From: an uncultured Collinsella sp.
Lineage (GTDB): Bacteria > Actinomycetota > Coriobacteriia > Coriobacteriales > Coriobacteriaceae
Length of the DNA stretch: 29,621 nucleotides
NCBI GenBank assembly: GCA_905198825.1
Contig: CAJKEF010000003.1
Span: 1 to 29,621 of the forward strand
Reading direction: 5' to 3'
The number at the start of each line of letters is the position of its first letter. The first letter of the stretch is position 1. Both the position numbers and the translations under genes were made by a program. The notes beneath the pieces are model-generated. The model did no database searches and had not been told where the DNA came from. It saw only the letters and a program-made list of their open reading frames with translations. Below, one piece after another: positions 1 through 7,664 of this stretch.

Positions 1-1
1 C

Positions 2-1873
2 GTGCAGACGCCGACGCTTGCCCTGGTGGTCGAGCGCGAGCGCGAACGCATGGCGTTTGTGCCCGAGGACTATTGGCAGATCCGCGGCATGGGCGCCGCG
101 CAGGGTGCCGCCGAGGACGACCGCTTTAAGATTGCGCACAAGACGGCACGCTTTACCGACAAGGATGCTGCTGAGACGGCGTACGGCCATGTTGACGGCG
201 TCGCGACGGCAACCGTCGCCGCGGTGACCAAGCGCTCGCGCAAGCAGCAGCCGCCCACGCCGTTTGCGACCACCTCGCTGCAGGCTGCCGCCGCGGCCGA
301 GGGCATCTCGCCTGCGCGTACCATGCGCATCGCCGAGTCCCTCTACATGGCCGGTCTCATCAGCTACCCGCGTGTCGACAATACCGTGTACCCTGCGACG
401 CTCGATCTGGGCGCCGTGGTGAGCGACCTGGCAAAGATCAACCCGGCGCTGGCGCCCGTGTGCAAAAAGGTGCTCGCCGGTCCCATGAAGCCCACGCGCG
501 GCAAGGTCGAGACCACCGACCACCCGCCTATCTATCCTACGGGCGAGGGCGACCCGTCCGCGCTCGATGGCGGCCAGCGCAAGCTCTACGACCTCATCGC
601 CCGCCGCTTCCTGGCGACGCTCATGGGGCCTGCGACCATCGAGAACACCAAGCTCGAGCTCGATGTGAACGGCGAGCCGTTCGTGGCTTCGGGCGATGTG
701 CTCGTGACCCCCGGTTTCCGCGAGGCATACCCGTACGGTCTCAAGCGCGACGAGCAGATGCCGCCGCTGGAGCAGGGCGATACGGTCGACGTGTTCGACA
801 TTAAGCTCGAGGCCAAGCAGACCGAGCCGCCCGCGCGCTACAGCCAGGGCAAGCTCGTGCAGGAGATGGAAAAGCGCGGCCTGGGTACCAAGTCCACGCG
901 CGCGAGCATCATCGAGCGCCTGTACGCCGTGCGCTATCTCAAAAACGATCCCGTGGAGCCGAGCCAGCTGGGTATCGCCATCATCGATGCGCTGTCGCGG
1001 TTTGCCCCGCGCATCACGAGCCCCGATATGACCAGCGAGCTCGACGGCGACATGACCCGCGTGGAGCGCGGCGAGGACACCGAAGAGCATGTCGTGACGC
1101 ACTCGCGCGCGCTGCTGGCCGGCGTGCTCGACGAGCTGCTCAAGCATACGCAGGAGCTGGGCGACGCCATCAGCGACGCCGTCACGGCCGATGCGCGCGT
1201 GGGCGCCTGCCCCAAGTGCGGCAAGGATTTGGTTATGAAGACGAGCGCCAAGACCCGCGGCAGCTTTATCGGCTGCATGGGATGGCCCGACTGCGACGTG
1301 ACCTATCCGGTGCCGAGTGGCGTCAAGGTAAGCCCGCTCGAGGGCGAGGCCGCCGTGTGCCCCGAGTGCGGTGCGCCGCGCATTAAGTGCCAGCCGTTCC
1401 GCCAGAAGGCCTTCGAGATCTGCGTGAACCCCACGTGCCCCACCAACTACGAGCCCGACCTTAAGGTGGGTGAGTGCAAGGTGTGTGCCGAGGCCGGACG
1501 CCATGGCGACCTGATCGCACACAAGAGCGAGAAGAGCGGCAAGCGCTTTATCCGCTGCACCAACTATGACGATTGCGGCGTGAGCTATCCGCTGCCGGCG
1601 CGTGGAAAACTCGAGGCGACGGGCGAGACCTGTCCCGAGTGCGGCGCTCCCATCGTGGTGGTCAACACGGCGCGCGGTCCGTGGCGTATCTGCGTCAACA
1701 TGGACTGCCCGACCAAGGAGAAGAAGCCCGCCCGCGGCCGCAAGACTGCGACCAAGGCGAGCACGGCGAAGAAAACCACGGCAGCAAAGAAGACTTCGAC
1801 CGCCAAGAAGTCGACTGCCAAGAAGGCTGCCGCGAAAAAGACGACCACCAAGAAGGCGGCCGCCGACAAGTAG
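2..1873 (+). CDS. topA: DNA topoisomerase I (type IA), 3' part; 5' end outside window
   Basis: Type IA topoisomerase, which relaxes negative supercoils through a transient 5'-phosphotyrosine link. The window opens inside the gene: the first readable residues, VQTPTLALVV, are an internal conserved motif, so the first GTG is not a start. The active-site tyrosine is in ISYPRVDN (Tyr at about residue 122 of the visible part, codon 365-367). GLGTKSTRASI (about 293-303) is the conserved late motif. Both motifs look more like archaeal TopA/Topo III than the E. coli type. Four C4 zinc ribbons follow, with cysteines near 403/406/425/431, 453/456/474/479, 492/495/519/525 and 544/547/564/569. The last 45 or so residues are a Lys/Ala/Thr-rich tail of the kind that binds DNA in actinobacterial TopA. 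The next forward-strand genes are tmk and holB, a common actinobacterial order. Confidence 0.95.
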   Translation: MQTPTLALVVERERERMAFVPEDYWQIRGMGAAQGAAEDDRFKIAHKTARFTDKDAAETAYGHVDGVATATVAAVTKRSRKQQPPTPFATTSLQAAAAAEGISPARTMRIAESLYMAGLISYPRVDNTVYPATLDLGAVVSDLAKINPALAPVCKKVLAGPMKPTRGKVETTDHPPIYPTGEGDPSALDGGQRKLYDLIARRFLATLMGPATIENTKLELDVNGEPFVASGDVLVTPGFREAYPYGLKRDEQMPPLEQGDTVDVFDIKLEAKQTEPPARYSQGKLVQEMEKRGLGTKSTRASIIERLYAVRYLKNDPVEPSQLGIAIIDALSRFAPRITSPDMTSELDGDMTRVERGEDTEEHVVTHSRALLAGVLDELLKHTQELGDAISDAVTADARVGACPKCGKDLVMKTSAKTRGSFIGCMGWPDCDVTYPVPSGVKVSPLEGEAAVCPECGAPRIKCQPFRQKAFEICVNPTCPTNYEPDLKVGECKVCAEAGRHGDLIAHKSEKSGKRFIRCTNYDDCGVSYPLPARGKLEATGETCPECGAPIVVVNTARGPWRICVNMDCPTKEKKPARGRKTATKASTAKKTTAAKKTSTAKKSTAKKAAAKKTTTKKAAADK

Positions 1874-1892
1874 CCGAGCACATATAGACACG

Positions 1893-1934
1893 GTGGGGCC
1901 GGGCGCGCAAATGCAAATGCGCGCCCGGCCCCAC
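1893..1934. terminator. 17-bp perfect GC-rich hairpin between convergent genes
   Basis: Arms 1893-1909 and 1918-1934 are exact reverse complements with an 8-nt loop. It sits 20 bp after the topA stop, between topA and the convergent zinc-ribbon gene. There is no clear T-run, so this is a terminator-like hairpin, possibly bidirectional, rather than a textbook terminator. Confidence 0.6.
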
Positions 1935-1941
1935 TTCTAAG

Positions 1942-2004
1942 TTGCGGTGAAATAGGGACTGTTTTTGCTGACAAAAGGCCTAATCAATCCCTATTTCACC
2001 GCAA
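1942..2004. repeat. Palindromic repeat, copy 1
   Basis: The left arm from 1942 begins TTGCGGTGAAATAGGGA and is matched by its reverse complement ending at 2004: 17 perfect pairs, then imperfect pairing, with about 28 nt between arms. Almost the same arms recur at 3077-3145. The two copies flank the zinc-ribbon gene. Confidence 0.8.
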
Positions 2005-2024
2005 GTTTTGATCAGTTGTTGGGA

Positions 2025-3008
2025 TTACTTCACCTCGACGGGCTTGGCGCCGGGATAGCGGTCCTCAAAGTCCTGACGGTACTTATTGTCATTGGTGCCC
2101 GCCACGTTGTCGCGTGACAGCGGCGCCACGATCTCATTCTTGTGGTCCGCGGGCTGTGCGTACTTCAGGCTGATCTCCCAGGCATCGCAGATCGCGTCAA
2201 TGCGGTGGTCCAGGTCGTCATACAGGGCAACGATGTCTTTCCAGGAGCTGTAGTTCTTGGAGCTCGTCGGGACGTCCAGGTCCTCGACGATGTCGTAATA
2301 CTGCTCGATGGTGTCCTCCGTGCGCTCGGCGACGTCGGCGAGATTTTGACGGGCGGTGCGATCTTCTTCCAGATAGCTGCCATTGAAGGCCTGCGCGCAG
2401 GCGCGGACCTGGCTATCGAGATCTTCGAGCAGATCGTAGTATTCGCTCAGGCGACGGTAGAGGTTCTGCTCGGAGAGGGTTGCTTCGCCGTCGTCCTCGT
2501 CGTCATCGTCGCCATCATCGTAGAGGCTATTGGGGTCGTCGAGAGGCTTGAGGTCATCATCGTCAACATCATGGTGCAGCTTAGTAATCTCGGCAGTCGT
2601 TTGCGTGGCGGCGTTGTCGAAAGGCTTGATCACAAAAAAGATGACCAAGGCGATGATAATTGCCACGAGCACAACGATAACGGCGATAAGCGCCTTGGTG
2701 CTGCTCTTTTTGGCGGCGGGGGCCTGCGGTGAATCAGGCGCGTACGTAGATGCCGGTTGCTGTTGGGGCGGGGTGTCCGCGACGGGTATGCGCTGCGTCG
2801 TTTCGACCGCTGCGGGGCTGGCGGCGGGGTCGGGGCGATAGGCGAGGGGGTCGTCCGGCTTAGCTTGCGGCGTATCGAGGAAGCCGGTCTGCTCAAACGC
2901 GGGTTGGCCATTGCTTGCGGTTGTCTGCTCAACGGGTGCACCGCATGAGGTGCAGAACTTGGCATCATCTGCAAGAAGTTTGCCGCACGAGGCGCAATAC
3001 CGAGACAT
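2025..3008 (-). CDS. Zinc-ribbon, single-pass membrane protein of unknown function
   Basis: 327 residues. The N-terminus is a zinc ribbon, CASCGK...CTSCG, at about residues 4-24. A Pro/Gln/Ala-rich linker follows, then one membrane segment (ALIAVIVVLVAIIIALVIFF) at roughly 105-125. Next come an Asp-rich stretch (about 150-175) and a mostly helical, charged domain to the end. This layout (cytosolic zinc ribbon, one membrane pass, outer domain) is shared by many Gram-positive envelope proteins of unknown role. I chose ATG at 3008 over GTG at 3026 because AAAGGAG lies just upstream of the ATG and would be inside the longer reading. It converges on topA and diverges from tmk. No specific function can be assigned. 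Confidence 0.8.
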   Translation of the reverse strand: MSRYCASCGKLLADDAKFCTSCGAPVEQTTASNGQPAFEQTGFLDTPQAKPDDPLAYRPDPAASPAAVETTQRIPVADTPPQQQPASTYAPDSPQAPAAKKSSTKALIAVIVVLVAIIIALVIFFVIKPFDNAATQTTAEITKLHHDVDDDDLKPLDDPNSLYDDGDDDDEDDGEATLSEQNLYRRLSEYYDLLEDLDSQVRACAQAFNGSYLEEDRTARQNLADVAERTEDTIEQYYDIVEDLDVPTSSKNYSSWKDIVALYDDLDHRIDAICDAWEISLKYAQPADHKNEIVAPLSRDNVAGTNDNKYRQDFEDRYPGAKPVEVK

Positions 3009-3076
3009 TGCCACTCCTTTCGCCACATTTCAAATCAATACGACGATTATACCCAGCGTCCAAAAGTCCCCATCAT

Positions 3077-3145
3077 AAGTTGCGGTGAAATAGGGACTGT
3101 TTGGCGGTCTCAGAGCTTCAATCAGTCCCTATTTCACCGCAACTT
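3077..3145. repeat. Palindromic repeat, copy 2
   Basis: Arms 3077-3099 and 3123-3145 are exact 23-bp reverse complements separated by 23 nt. The arm sequence contains TTGCGGTGAAATAGGGACTG, as in copy 1. It lies between the starts of two divergent genes, where no transcript should end, so a terminator role is unlikely for this copy. Confidence 0.85.
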
Positions 3146-3186
3146 TGGAAAGACACCTTTAGCCATTGGGGACGCGCCGAGCACTG

Positions 3187-3199
3187 GGGTATCATGGCT
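3187..3199 (+). promoter_or_regulatory. Candidate -10 region for the tmk operon
   Basis: GGGTATCATGGCT occurs identically here and at 6787-6799 before comF. The TATCAT lies 58 bp before the tmk ATG and 57 bp before the comF ATG. A possible -35 (TTGGGG, 3166-3171) is 18 bp upstream here. The shared sequence and shared distance support a promoter element. Confidence 0.45.
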
Positions 3200-3247
3200 T
3201 GGTTGATATATCTGCATTTACGCGCCTTGTAGGAAGGGGCTGCGCTC

Positions 3248-3931
3248 ATGGCTTTTGAGCCCGCTCGACATAGCTTTATCACGCTCGAGGGCGTCGACGG
3301 TGCCGGCAAGTCCACGCAGGCGCGTCTGCTTGCCCGCGCGCTCGAGCTCGCTGGCCACCAGGTTGTGAGCCTGCGCGAACCGGGCGGCACCGCCATCAGC
3401 GAAAAGATTCGTGCTCTGCTGCTCGACCCCGCCAATACGGCGATGGGCGACACCTGCGAGTTGCTGCTCTACGAGGCTGCGCGTGCCCAGCTGGTGCACG
3501 AGGTCATCGCGCCCGCCCTCGCGGCCGGCAAGGTGGTCCTGTGTGACCGCTTCTACGATTCCACGACCTGCTACCAGGCGTTTGCCGACGGCCTCGATCG
3601 CCAGATAGTGTGCGATGCCAATAACCTGGCCGTCGCGGGAACACGCCCGGCGCTCACGCTCGTCTACCACATCACACCCGAGCAGGCGGCGCTACGCATG
3701 GCAGCCCGTGGCGCGGCAGATCGCATGGAGGCAAAAGGCATGGCCTTCCAAGAGCGCGTTTACGAGGGGTTTAGCGCCATTGCCGCCGAGGAACCAAATC
3801 GCGTAAAGCTTATCGACGCCACCGCGCCCGTCGCGGAGGTCTTCGAGAAGACGGTCGAGCAGGTTCGCGCGTACGGTCTCGACATTCCGCAAGATGCCGT
3901 CGCCGCCGCGCTTGCCAAGGAGGTCGAGTAA
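3248..3931 (+). CDS. tmk: Thymidylate kinase
   Basis: Phosphorylates dTMP to dTDP with ATP, an essential step of dTTP synthesis in the cytosol. 227 residues, slightly longer than the usual 205-215. The P-loop GVDGAGKST is at residues 15-23. The DR[FY] motif is DRFYDST at 100-106, followed by the conserved Tyr/Gln region. The lid region is near RGAADRMEAKG with FQERVYEGF after it. ATG at 3248 has GGAAGG about 10 nt upstream. The stop is 1 nt before the holB ATG, so the two are translated from one message. Order tmk-holB-ricT matches the conserved Gram-positive/actinobacterial replication cluster. The last ~20 residues are weakly conserved. Confidence 0.95.
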   Translation: MAFEPARHSFITLEGVDGAGKSTQARLLARALELAGHQVVSLREPGGTAISEKIRALLLDPANTAMGDTCELLLYEAARAQLVHEVIAPALAAGKVVLCDRFYDSTTCYQAFADGLDRQIVCDANNLAVAGTRPALTLVYHITPEQAALRMAARGAADRMEAKGMAFQERVYEGFSAIAAEEPNRVKLIDATAPVAEVFEKTVEQVRAYGLDIPQDAVAAALAKEVE

Positions 3932-3932
3932 C

Positions 3933-5060
3933 ATGGCCCCCGCTCAGACAAGCCTGTTGGCCAAGCTCGACACCCAAAAGCGCGTGCGCGACTTTTTGAC
4001 CAACGCCGTCGCCAGCGGCCGCGCATCGCACGCCTACCTGTTTTTGGGCGCTCCCGGCGCCGGCAAGCTCGATGCCGCATGGGCGCTCGCCCAAGCCTTC
4101 CTGTGCGAGCAGGACGGCTGCGGCGCATGCGACAGCTGCGTGCGCGTTGCTCGGCACACGCATCCCGACGTGCACTATTACACGCCCGAGAGCGCCACGG
4201 GCTACCTCATTGCCCAGACCCGCGAGCTGCTCGATGACGTGCCGCTGGCGCCCATCCGCGCCAAGGCCAAGGTCTACATCATCGACCGTGCCGAGCAGCT
4301 GCGTGCTAACACTGCCAACGCACTGCTCAAAACACTCGAGGAGCCGCCCGAGGGCGTTATGTTCATCTTGCTGGGCACCTCGGCAGACGTGATGCTGCCC
4401 ACCATCGTGAGCCGCTGTCAGTGCGTGCCGTTTCGGCTGGTGTCGCCCACCGTGGCCGCGCAGGCCGTGAGTCGCGCGACGGGCCAGGATCTCGCGCGCT
4501 GTCGCATGGCGGTCGCCGTGGCGGGAAGCCCCACACGCGGCATCGAGTTCCTTAAGAGCGCCGAGCGCCAGGACGCCCGCCGTCAGATGGTCCGTGCCAT
4601 CGACTCACTCATTGCCGCCGACGAGGCCGACGTGCTCAGTCGCGCCAAGTCGCTCATCGTCGCCGTTAAGGCTCCGCTCGCCGAGGTCAAGTCCACGCAG
4701 GAAAAGGTGCTCGAGCAAAACGCCGACTATCTGTCGCGTGGAGCATTGAAGCAGCTTGAGGACCGCAACAAGCGCGAACTCAACGCGCGCGAGCGTTCGG
4801 GTATCATGGAAGCGCTGGCGAGCGCGCGGACGCTCATGCGCGACGTGCTGCTGACGCTTCAGGACGAGGCGGCCGACGTCGTGAACGAAGACGTGCGCGA
4901 CACGATCGGGCGGCTTGCCGCCGCGACGAATGCTGCGGGTGCCACCCGGGCGCTCGAGGCGGTCGCGACCGCCGAGCGCAACATCGCCAGAAACGTTACT
5001 CCCCAGCTGGCCATCGAGGTCATGCTGTTCGATATCAGGAAGGCACTGAAATGCCGTTAG
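3933..5060 (+). CDS. holB: DNA polymerase III subunit delta'
   Basis: Clamp-loader subunit that helps place the sliding clamp on DNA, working with DnaX and HolA. 375 residues from ATG 3933; AAGGAGG at 3917-3923 decides this start over an upstream in-frame one. The Walker A region is GAPGAGKLD (39-47). The residue after the Lys is Leu rather than Ser/Thr, typical of delta', which does not hydrolyse ATP. The zinc module is C58, C63, C66, C69 (CGACDSC). The SRC motif is at 160-162 (TIVSRCQ). The C-terminal helical domain has no recognisable special motif. The 3' end overlaps the next gene by 10 nt, indicating translational coupling. Confidence 0.93.
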   Translation: MAPAQTSLLAKLDTQKRVRDFLTNAVASGRASHAYLFLGAPGAGKLDAAWALAQAFLCEQDGCGACDSCVRVARHTHPDVHYYTPESATGYLIAQTRELLDDVPLAPIRAKAKVYIIDRAEQLRANTANALLKTLEEPPEGVMFILLGTSADVMLPTIVSRCQCVPFRLVSPTVAAQAVSRATGQDLARCRMAVAVAGSPTRGIEFLKSAERQDARRQMVRAIDSLIAADEADVLSRAKSLIVAVKAPLAEVKSTQEKVLEQNADYLSRGALKQLEDRNKRELNARERSGIMEALASARTLMRDVLLTLQDEAADVVNEDVRDTIGRLAAATNAAGATRALEAVATAERNIARNVTPQLAIEVMLFDIRKALKCR

Positions 5061-6745
5061 TCGTACCCGTTAAGTTTACCTACGCCTCGCGCGACCTGTG
5101 GTTTGACCCGCAGGATCTGGATATCCTCGAGGCCGATTATGCCATTTGCTCCACCGAGCGCGGGACCGAGATCGGCCTGGTCACGGCCGATCCCTTCGAG
5201 GTGCCGCAAGATGAGATCGGCCAGCCGCTCAAGCCCGTGCTGCGCGTGGCGAGCGACATCGACCTGCAGCTTGCCGACGACCTGGCCATCCAGGGCGACG
5301 AGGCGATGGTCGATTTCCGCCGTCTGGTCAAAGAGCTCGACCTCGAGATGAAGCCGGTCGGCGTCGAGTACCTGTTTGGCGGCGAGAAGGCCGTGTTCTA
5401 CTTTGCGGCCGAGGAACGCGTCGATTTTCGTCAGCTCGTCAAGGACCTGTCCTCGACGCTGCACATTCGCGTCGACATGCGTCAGATCGGCGTGCGCGAT
5501 GAGACCCGCCTGGTGGGCGGCTATGCCCAATGCGGACAGGAGCTCTGCTGCACGCGCTTTGGCGGACAGTTTGAGCCCGTCTCGATTCGCATGGCAAAAG
5601 AGCAGGACCTGCCGCTCAACTCGTCCAAGATCAGCGGCGTTTGCGGCCGCCTGATGTGCTGCCTGCGTTATGAGTTCGAGGCGTACAAGGACTTTAAGAG
5701 CCGTGCGCCCAAAAAGAAGACGCTCATCGATACGCCGCTCGGCAAGGCGCGTATACAGGAATATGACACGCCGCGTGAGCAGCTGGTGCTGCGCCTGGAG
5801 AACGGCAAAGTCTTTAAGGTCAACCTGGCCGATATGACGTGCTCGGAGGGCTGCAAAAAGAAGGCCGCCGAGCAGGGCTGCAACTGCCGCCCCGACTGTG
5901 TGACGCGCGATGTGCTCGAGCGCATCGAGTCGCCCGAGATGCGCCTGGCGCTCATGGAACTCGATCGCGAGAACGGCGTTGACGTGGGCGATGGCCTGTC
6001 GAGTGCCGATCGTCTGGCCGGCACATCGATGCCCAAGCGCCGTCGTCGCGATGCCGAATCCGATGCTCGCACCGCTCAGGGCCAGGGCGAGGGCCGTGGC
6101 CGTGGAAAGGGCCGCGGCAAGGCCGAGGCACCCGAGGCCGAGGAGGCAGCTGGTGGCCGTCGCCGCCGCAAGCGCGCGGCGTCCGTCGACAATGGCGAGG
6201 CCGCGGGTAAGAACGCTTCCCGCGAGCGCGAGGCTCAGCAGCCCCAGCAGCAAAACCGCGGCGGTGGCATGAACCCCACGCGCCGTCGTCGCCGTCACCT
6301 GTCGAGCGAGGAGCGCGAGGACGCCTTCCGCGCCGCAGCCGCTCGCGAGGCCGGTGCCGCTCCCAAGGGTGGCTCGGGTTCCGACGCGCCTGCCGACAAG
6401 GCTGGCAAGCCGCGTGGCGAGGAGGAGCGCGCGTCACGTCCGCGTCGTCGCCATTCCTCGGGCACGCAGCAGAAGCCCTCGGTTCCTTCTGTGGCCGATC
6501 AGGTTTCGGATGGCGAAGTCAAGGTCACGCGCCGTCGCCCCGGCGATGGCGGAGGAGCTGCCGCCAAGGCTTCGCACGGCGGCGCTCGCGACGAGTGCGA
6601 ACCGCGTGAGGATCGCGGCGGCGAGGGCTCGACCGACCAGGGTCAAAAGCGTCGCCGTCGCCGTCGCTCCCGCAAGCCGCGCCAGGACGGTGGCGAAGGC
6701 TCGACCCGCACCTCGTCCGCACCGCAACCGCCTGCCGGCGAATAA
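5051..6745 (+). CDS. ricT: PSP1-domain protein, RicT/YaaT family, with long Arg-rich tail
   Basis: RicT is a member of the Y-complex (RicA/RicF/RicT) that binds Fe-S clusters and tunes RNase Y processing in Bacillus. Residues 1-320 are the conserved part: PVKFTYASRDLWFDP at the start, Cys-rich motifs CGQELCC (161-167) and CGRLMCC (198-204), and a cluster C264, C268, C277, C279, C283. From about residue 328 to 564 the protein is low-complexity, with at least six Arg clusters (RRRR) separated by Ser/Glu/Gly-rich linkers. The Bacillus family member is about 275 residues, so this tail nearly doubles the protein. ATG 5051 overlaps holB by 10 nt and has AGGAAGG upstream. The core is clear; partner proteins and role here are inferred. 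Confidence 0.88.
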   Translation: MPLVVPVKFTYASRDLWFDPQDLDILEADYAICSTERGTEIGLVTADPFEVPQDEIGQPLKPVLRVASDIDLQLADDLAIQGDEAMVDFRRLVKELDLEMKPVGVEYLFGGEKAVFYFAAEERVDFRQLVKDLSSTLHIRVDMRQIGVRDETRLVGGYAQCGQELCCTRFGGQFEPVSIRMAKEQDLPLNSSKISGVCGRLMCCLRYEFEAYKDFKSRAPKKKTLIDTPLGKARIQEYDTPREQLVLRLENGKVFKVNLADMTCSEGCKKKAAEQGCNCRPDCVTRDVLERIESPEMRLALMELDRENGVDVGDGLSSADRLAGTSMPKRRRRDAESDARTAQGQGEGRGRGKGRGKAEAPEAEEAAGGRRRRKRAASVDNGEAAGKNASREREAQQPQQQNRGGGMNPTRRRRRHLSSEEREDAFRAAAAREAGAAPKGGSGSDAPADKAGKPRGEEERASRPRRRHSSGTQQKPSVPSVADQVSDGEVKVTRRRPGDGGGAAAKASHGGARDECEPREDRGGEGSTDQGQKRRRRRRSRKPRQDGGEGSTRTSSAPQPPAGE

Positions 6746-6786
6746 CGTCCGTAAGCGGATGTAACCCGCCTGACCCCAGCACCTCT

Positions 6787-6799
6787 GGGTATCATGGCT
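6787..6799 (+). promoter_or_regulatory. Candidate -10 region for comF
   Basis: GGGTATCATGGCT, identical to the 13-mer upstream of tmk and at nearly the same distance from the start codon. No convincing -35 is seen. If used, transcription would begin near 6802, so the following hairpin would be at the very 5' end of the message. Confidence 0.4.
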
Positions 6800-6807
6800 C
6801 TACACCG

Positions 6808-6843
6808 ACAACCCTCCCTTCGCCTTCGCGTAGGGAGGGTTGT
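6808..6843 (+). promoter_or_regulatory. Hairpin that buries the comF ribosome binding site
   Basis: Perfect 12-bp stem: arms 6808-6819 and 6832-6843, with a 12-nt loop. The right arm holds AGGGAGGG (6832-6839), the only Shine-Dalgarno candidate for the ATG at 6847. It is not followed by a T-run, so a ribosome-access switch fits better than a terminator for ricT, though both are possible. Confidence 0.6.
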
Positions 6844-6846
6844 GTC

Positions 6847-7653
6847 ATGAAGAGACATCTGAACGTATTGACTCGCTTGCAGGGCGCAGGCGTCCTACCG
6901 TTTGCGGACGAATTGCTACCGCTTGCCGAGCGCGCGACGTATGAGGCGCTCGAGGCGTTGTCGCCCACGCGATGCGCTGGCTGCGAGCGTTCCGGTGCGC
7001 TGATCTGCCAGGATTGTCTGGCATCGCTCGCGCTCATCGATCCGTGTCATAGTTGCATCCGATGCGGCGCCCCGTTTGGGGATTTGCTGTGTACCGAGTG
7101 CTCGGTCGAGGGCACGTCTTCGGCAATGGCCGAGGCGCTCGATCGCTGCCTGGCGTGTGCCGTCTATGCACATCCGCTGCCGCGCATCATCAAGGCGTAC
7201 AAGGATGCGGGCGAGCGCCGTCTGGCACCGTATCTGGCGGAGTTGCTCTACGACACTGCCTTGCATGCCCAGGTGGCAGCATCCGATCGCTACGGCAGCG
7301 TGCTGTCCGGCGCCGACGCGGTGGTATTTGTGCCCGCGACTGCGGCAGCGTTTCGGCGGCGTGGGTTCGATCATATGGAAGCAATCGCGCGCTCGTTTTG
7401 CGATCTTTCGGGTGTCCCGTTGCTGGACGCCCTGGTTAAATACGGTCATGGTGACCAGCGAGAGCTCGGTCGCGATGAGCGCCGGGAGCATGCCTGGGGC
7501 ATGTACGAGACGGTCGAGGATGTGCGCGGCCGCCGTCTGCTGCTCATCGATGATGTCATTACCACGGGCGCGACCATGGCGGCGGCCTCGGCGGAGCTCA
7601 AGCGTGCCGGCGCCGCAGCAGTCGATGGCCTCGCTATCGCACGCGTTTGGTAG
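6847..7653 (+). CDS. comF: ComF family phosphoribosyltransferase-like protein
   Basis: ComF proteins are needed for uptake or handling of transforming DNA in competent bacteria; the exact reaction is unknown. 268 residues. An N-terminal double zinc motif uses Cys 43/46/54/57 and Cys 70/73/82/85 (CAGC, CQDC, CIRC, CTEC). The C-terminal phosphoribosyltransferase domain carries the PRPP-binding loop IDDVITTGAT at 234-243, preceded by RRRGFDHMEAIA, the usual ComF helix. It is separated from ricT by about 100 bp containing a candidate promoter and a hairpin, so it is probably its own unit, with the next gene coupled to it. Start ATG 6847 is fixed by the hairpin-embedded AGGGAGGG. Confidence 0.88.
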   Translation: MKRHLNVLTRLQGAGVLPFADELLPLAERATYEALEALSPTRCAGCERSGALICQDCLASLALIDPCHSCIRCGAPFGDLLCTECSVEGTSSAMAEALDRCLACAVYAHPLPRIIKAYKDAGERRLAPYLAELLYDTALHAQVAASDRYGSVLSGADAVVFVPATAAAFRRRGFDHMEAIARSFCDLSGVPLLDALVKYGHGDQRELGRDERREHAWGMYETVEDVRGRRLLLIDDVITTGATMAAASAELKRAGAAAVDGLAIARVW

Positions 7654-7664
7654 GGGGTGGCTTT

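Noticed and set aside
4797..4807. GGGTATCATGG as a third promoter copy
   Set aside because: It lies inside holB and lacks the trailing GCT; likely codon coincidence.
5057..6298. 413-codon reverse-strand open frame opposite ricT
   Set aside because: High-GC antisense frame with Ala/Leu/His-rich composition; the forward PSP1 protein is unmistakable.
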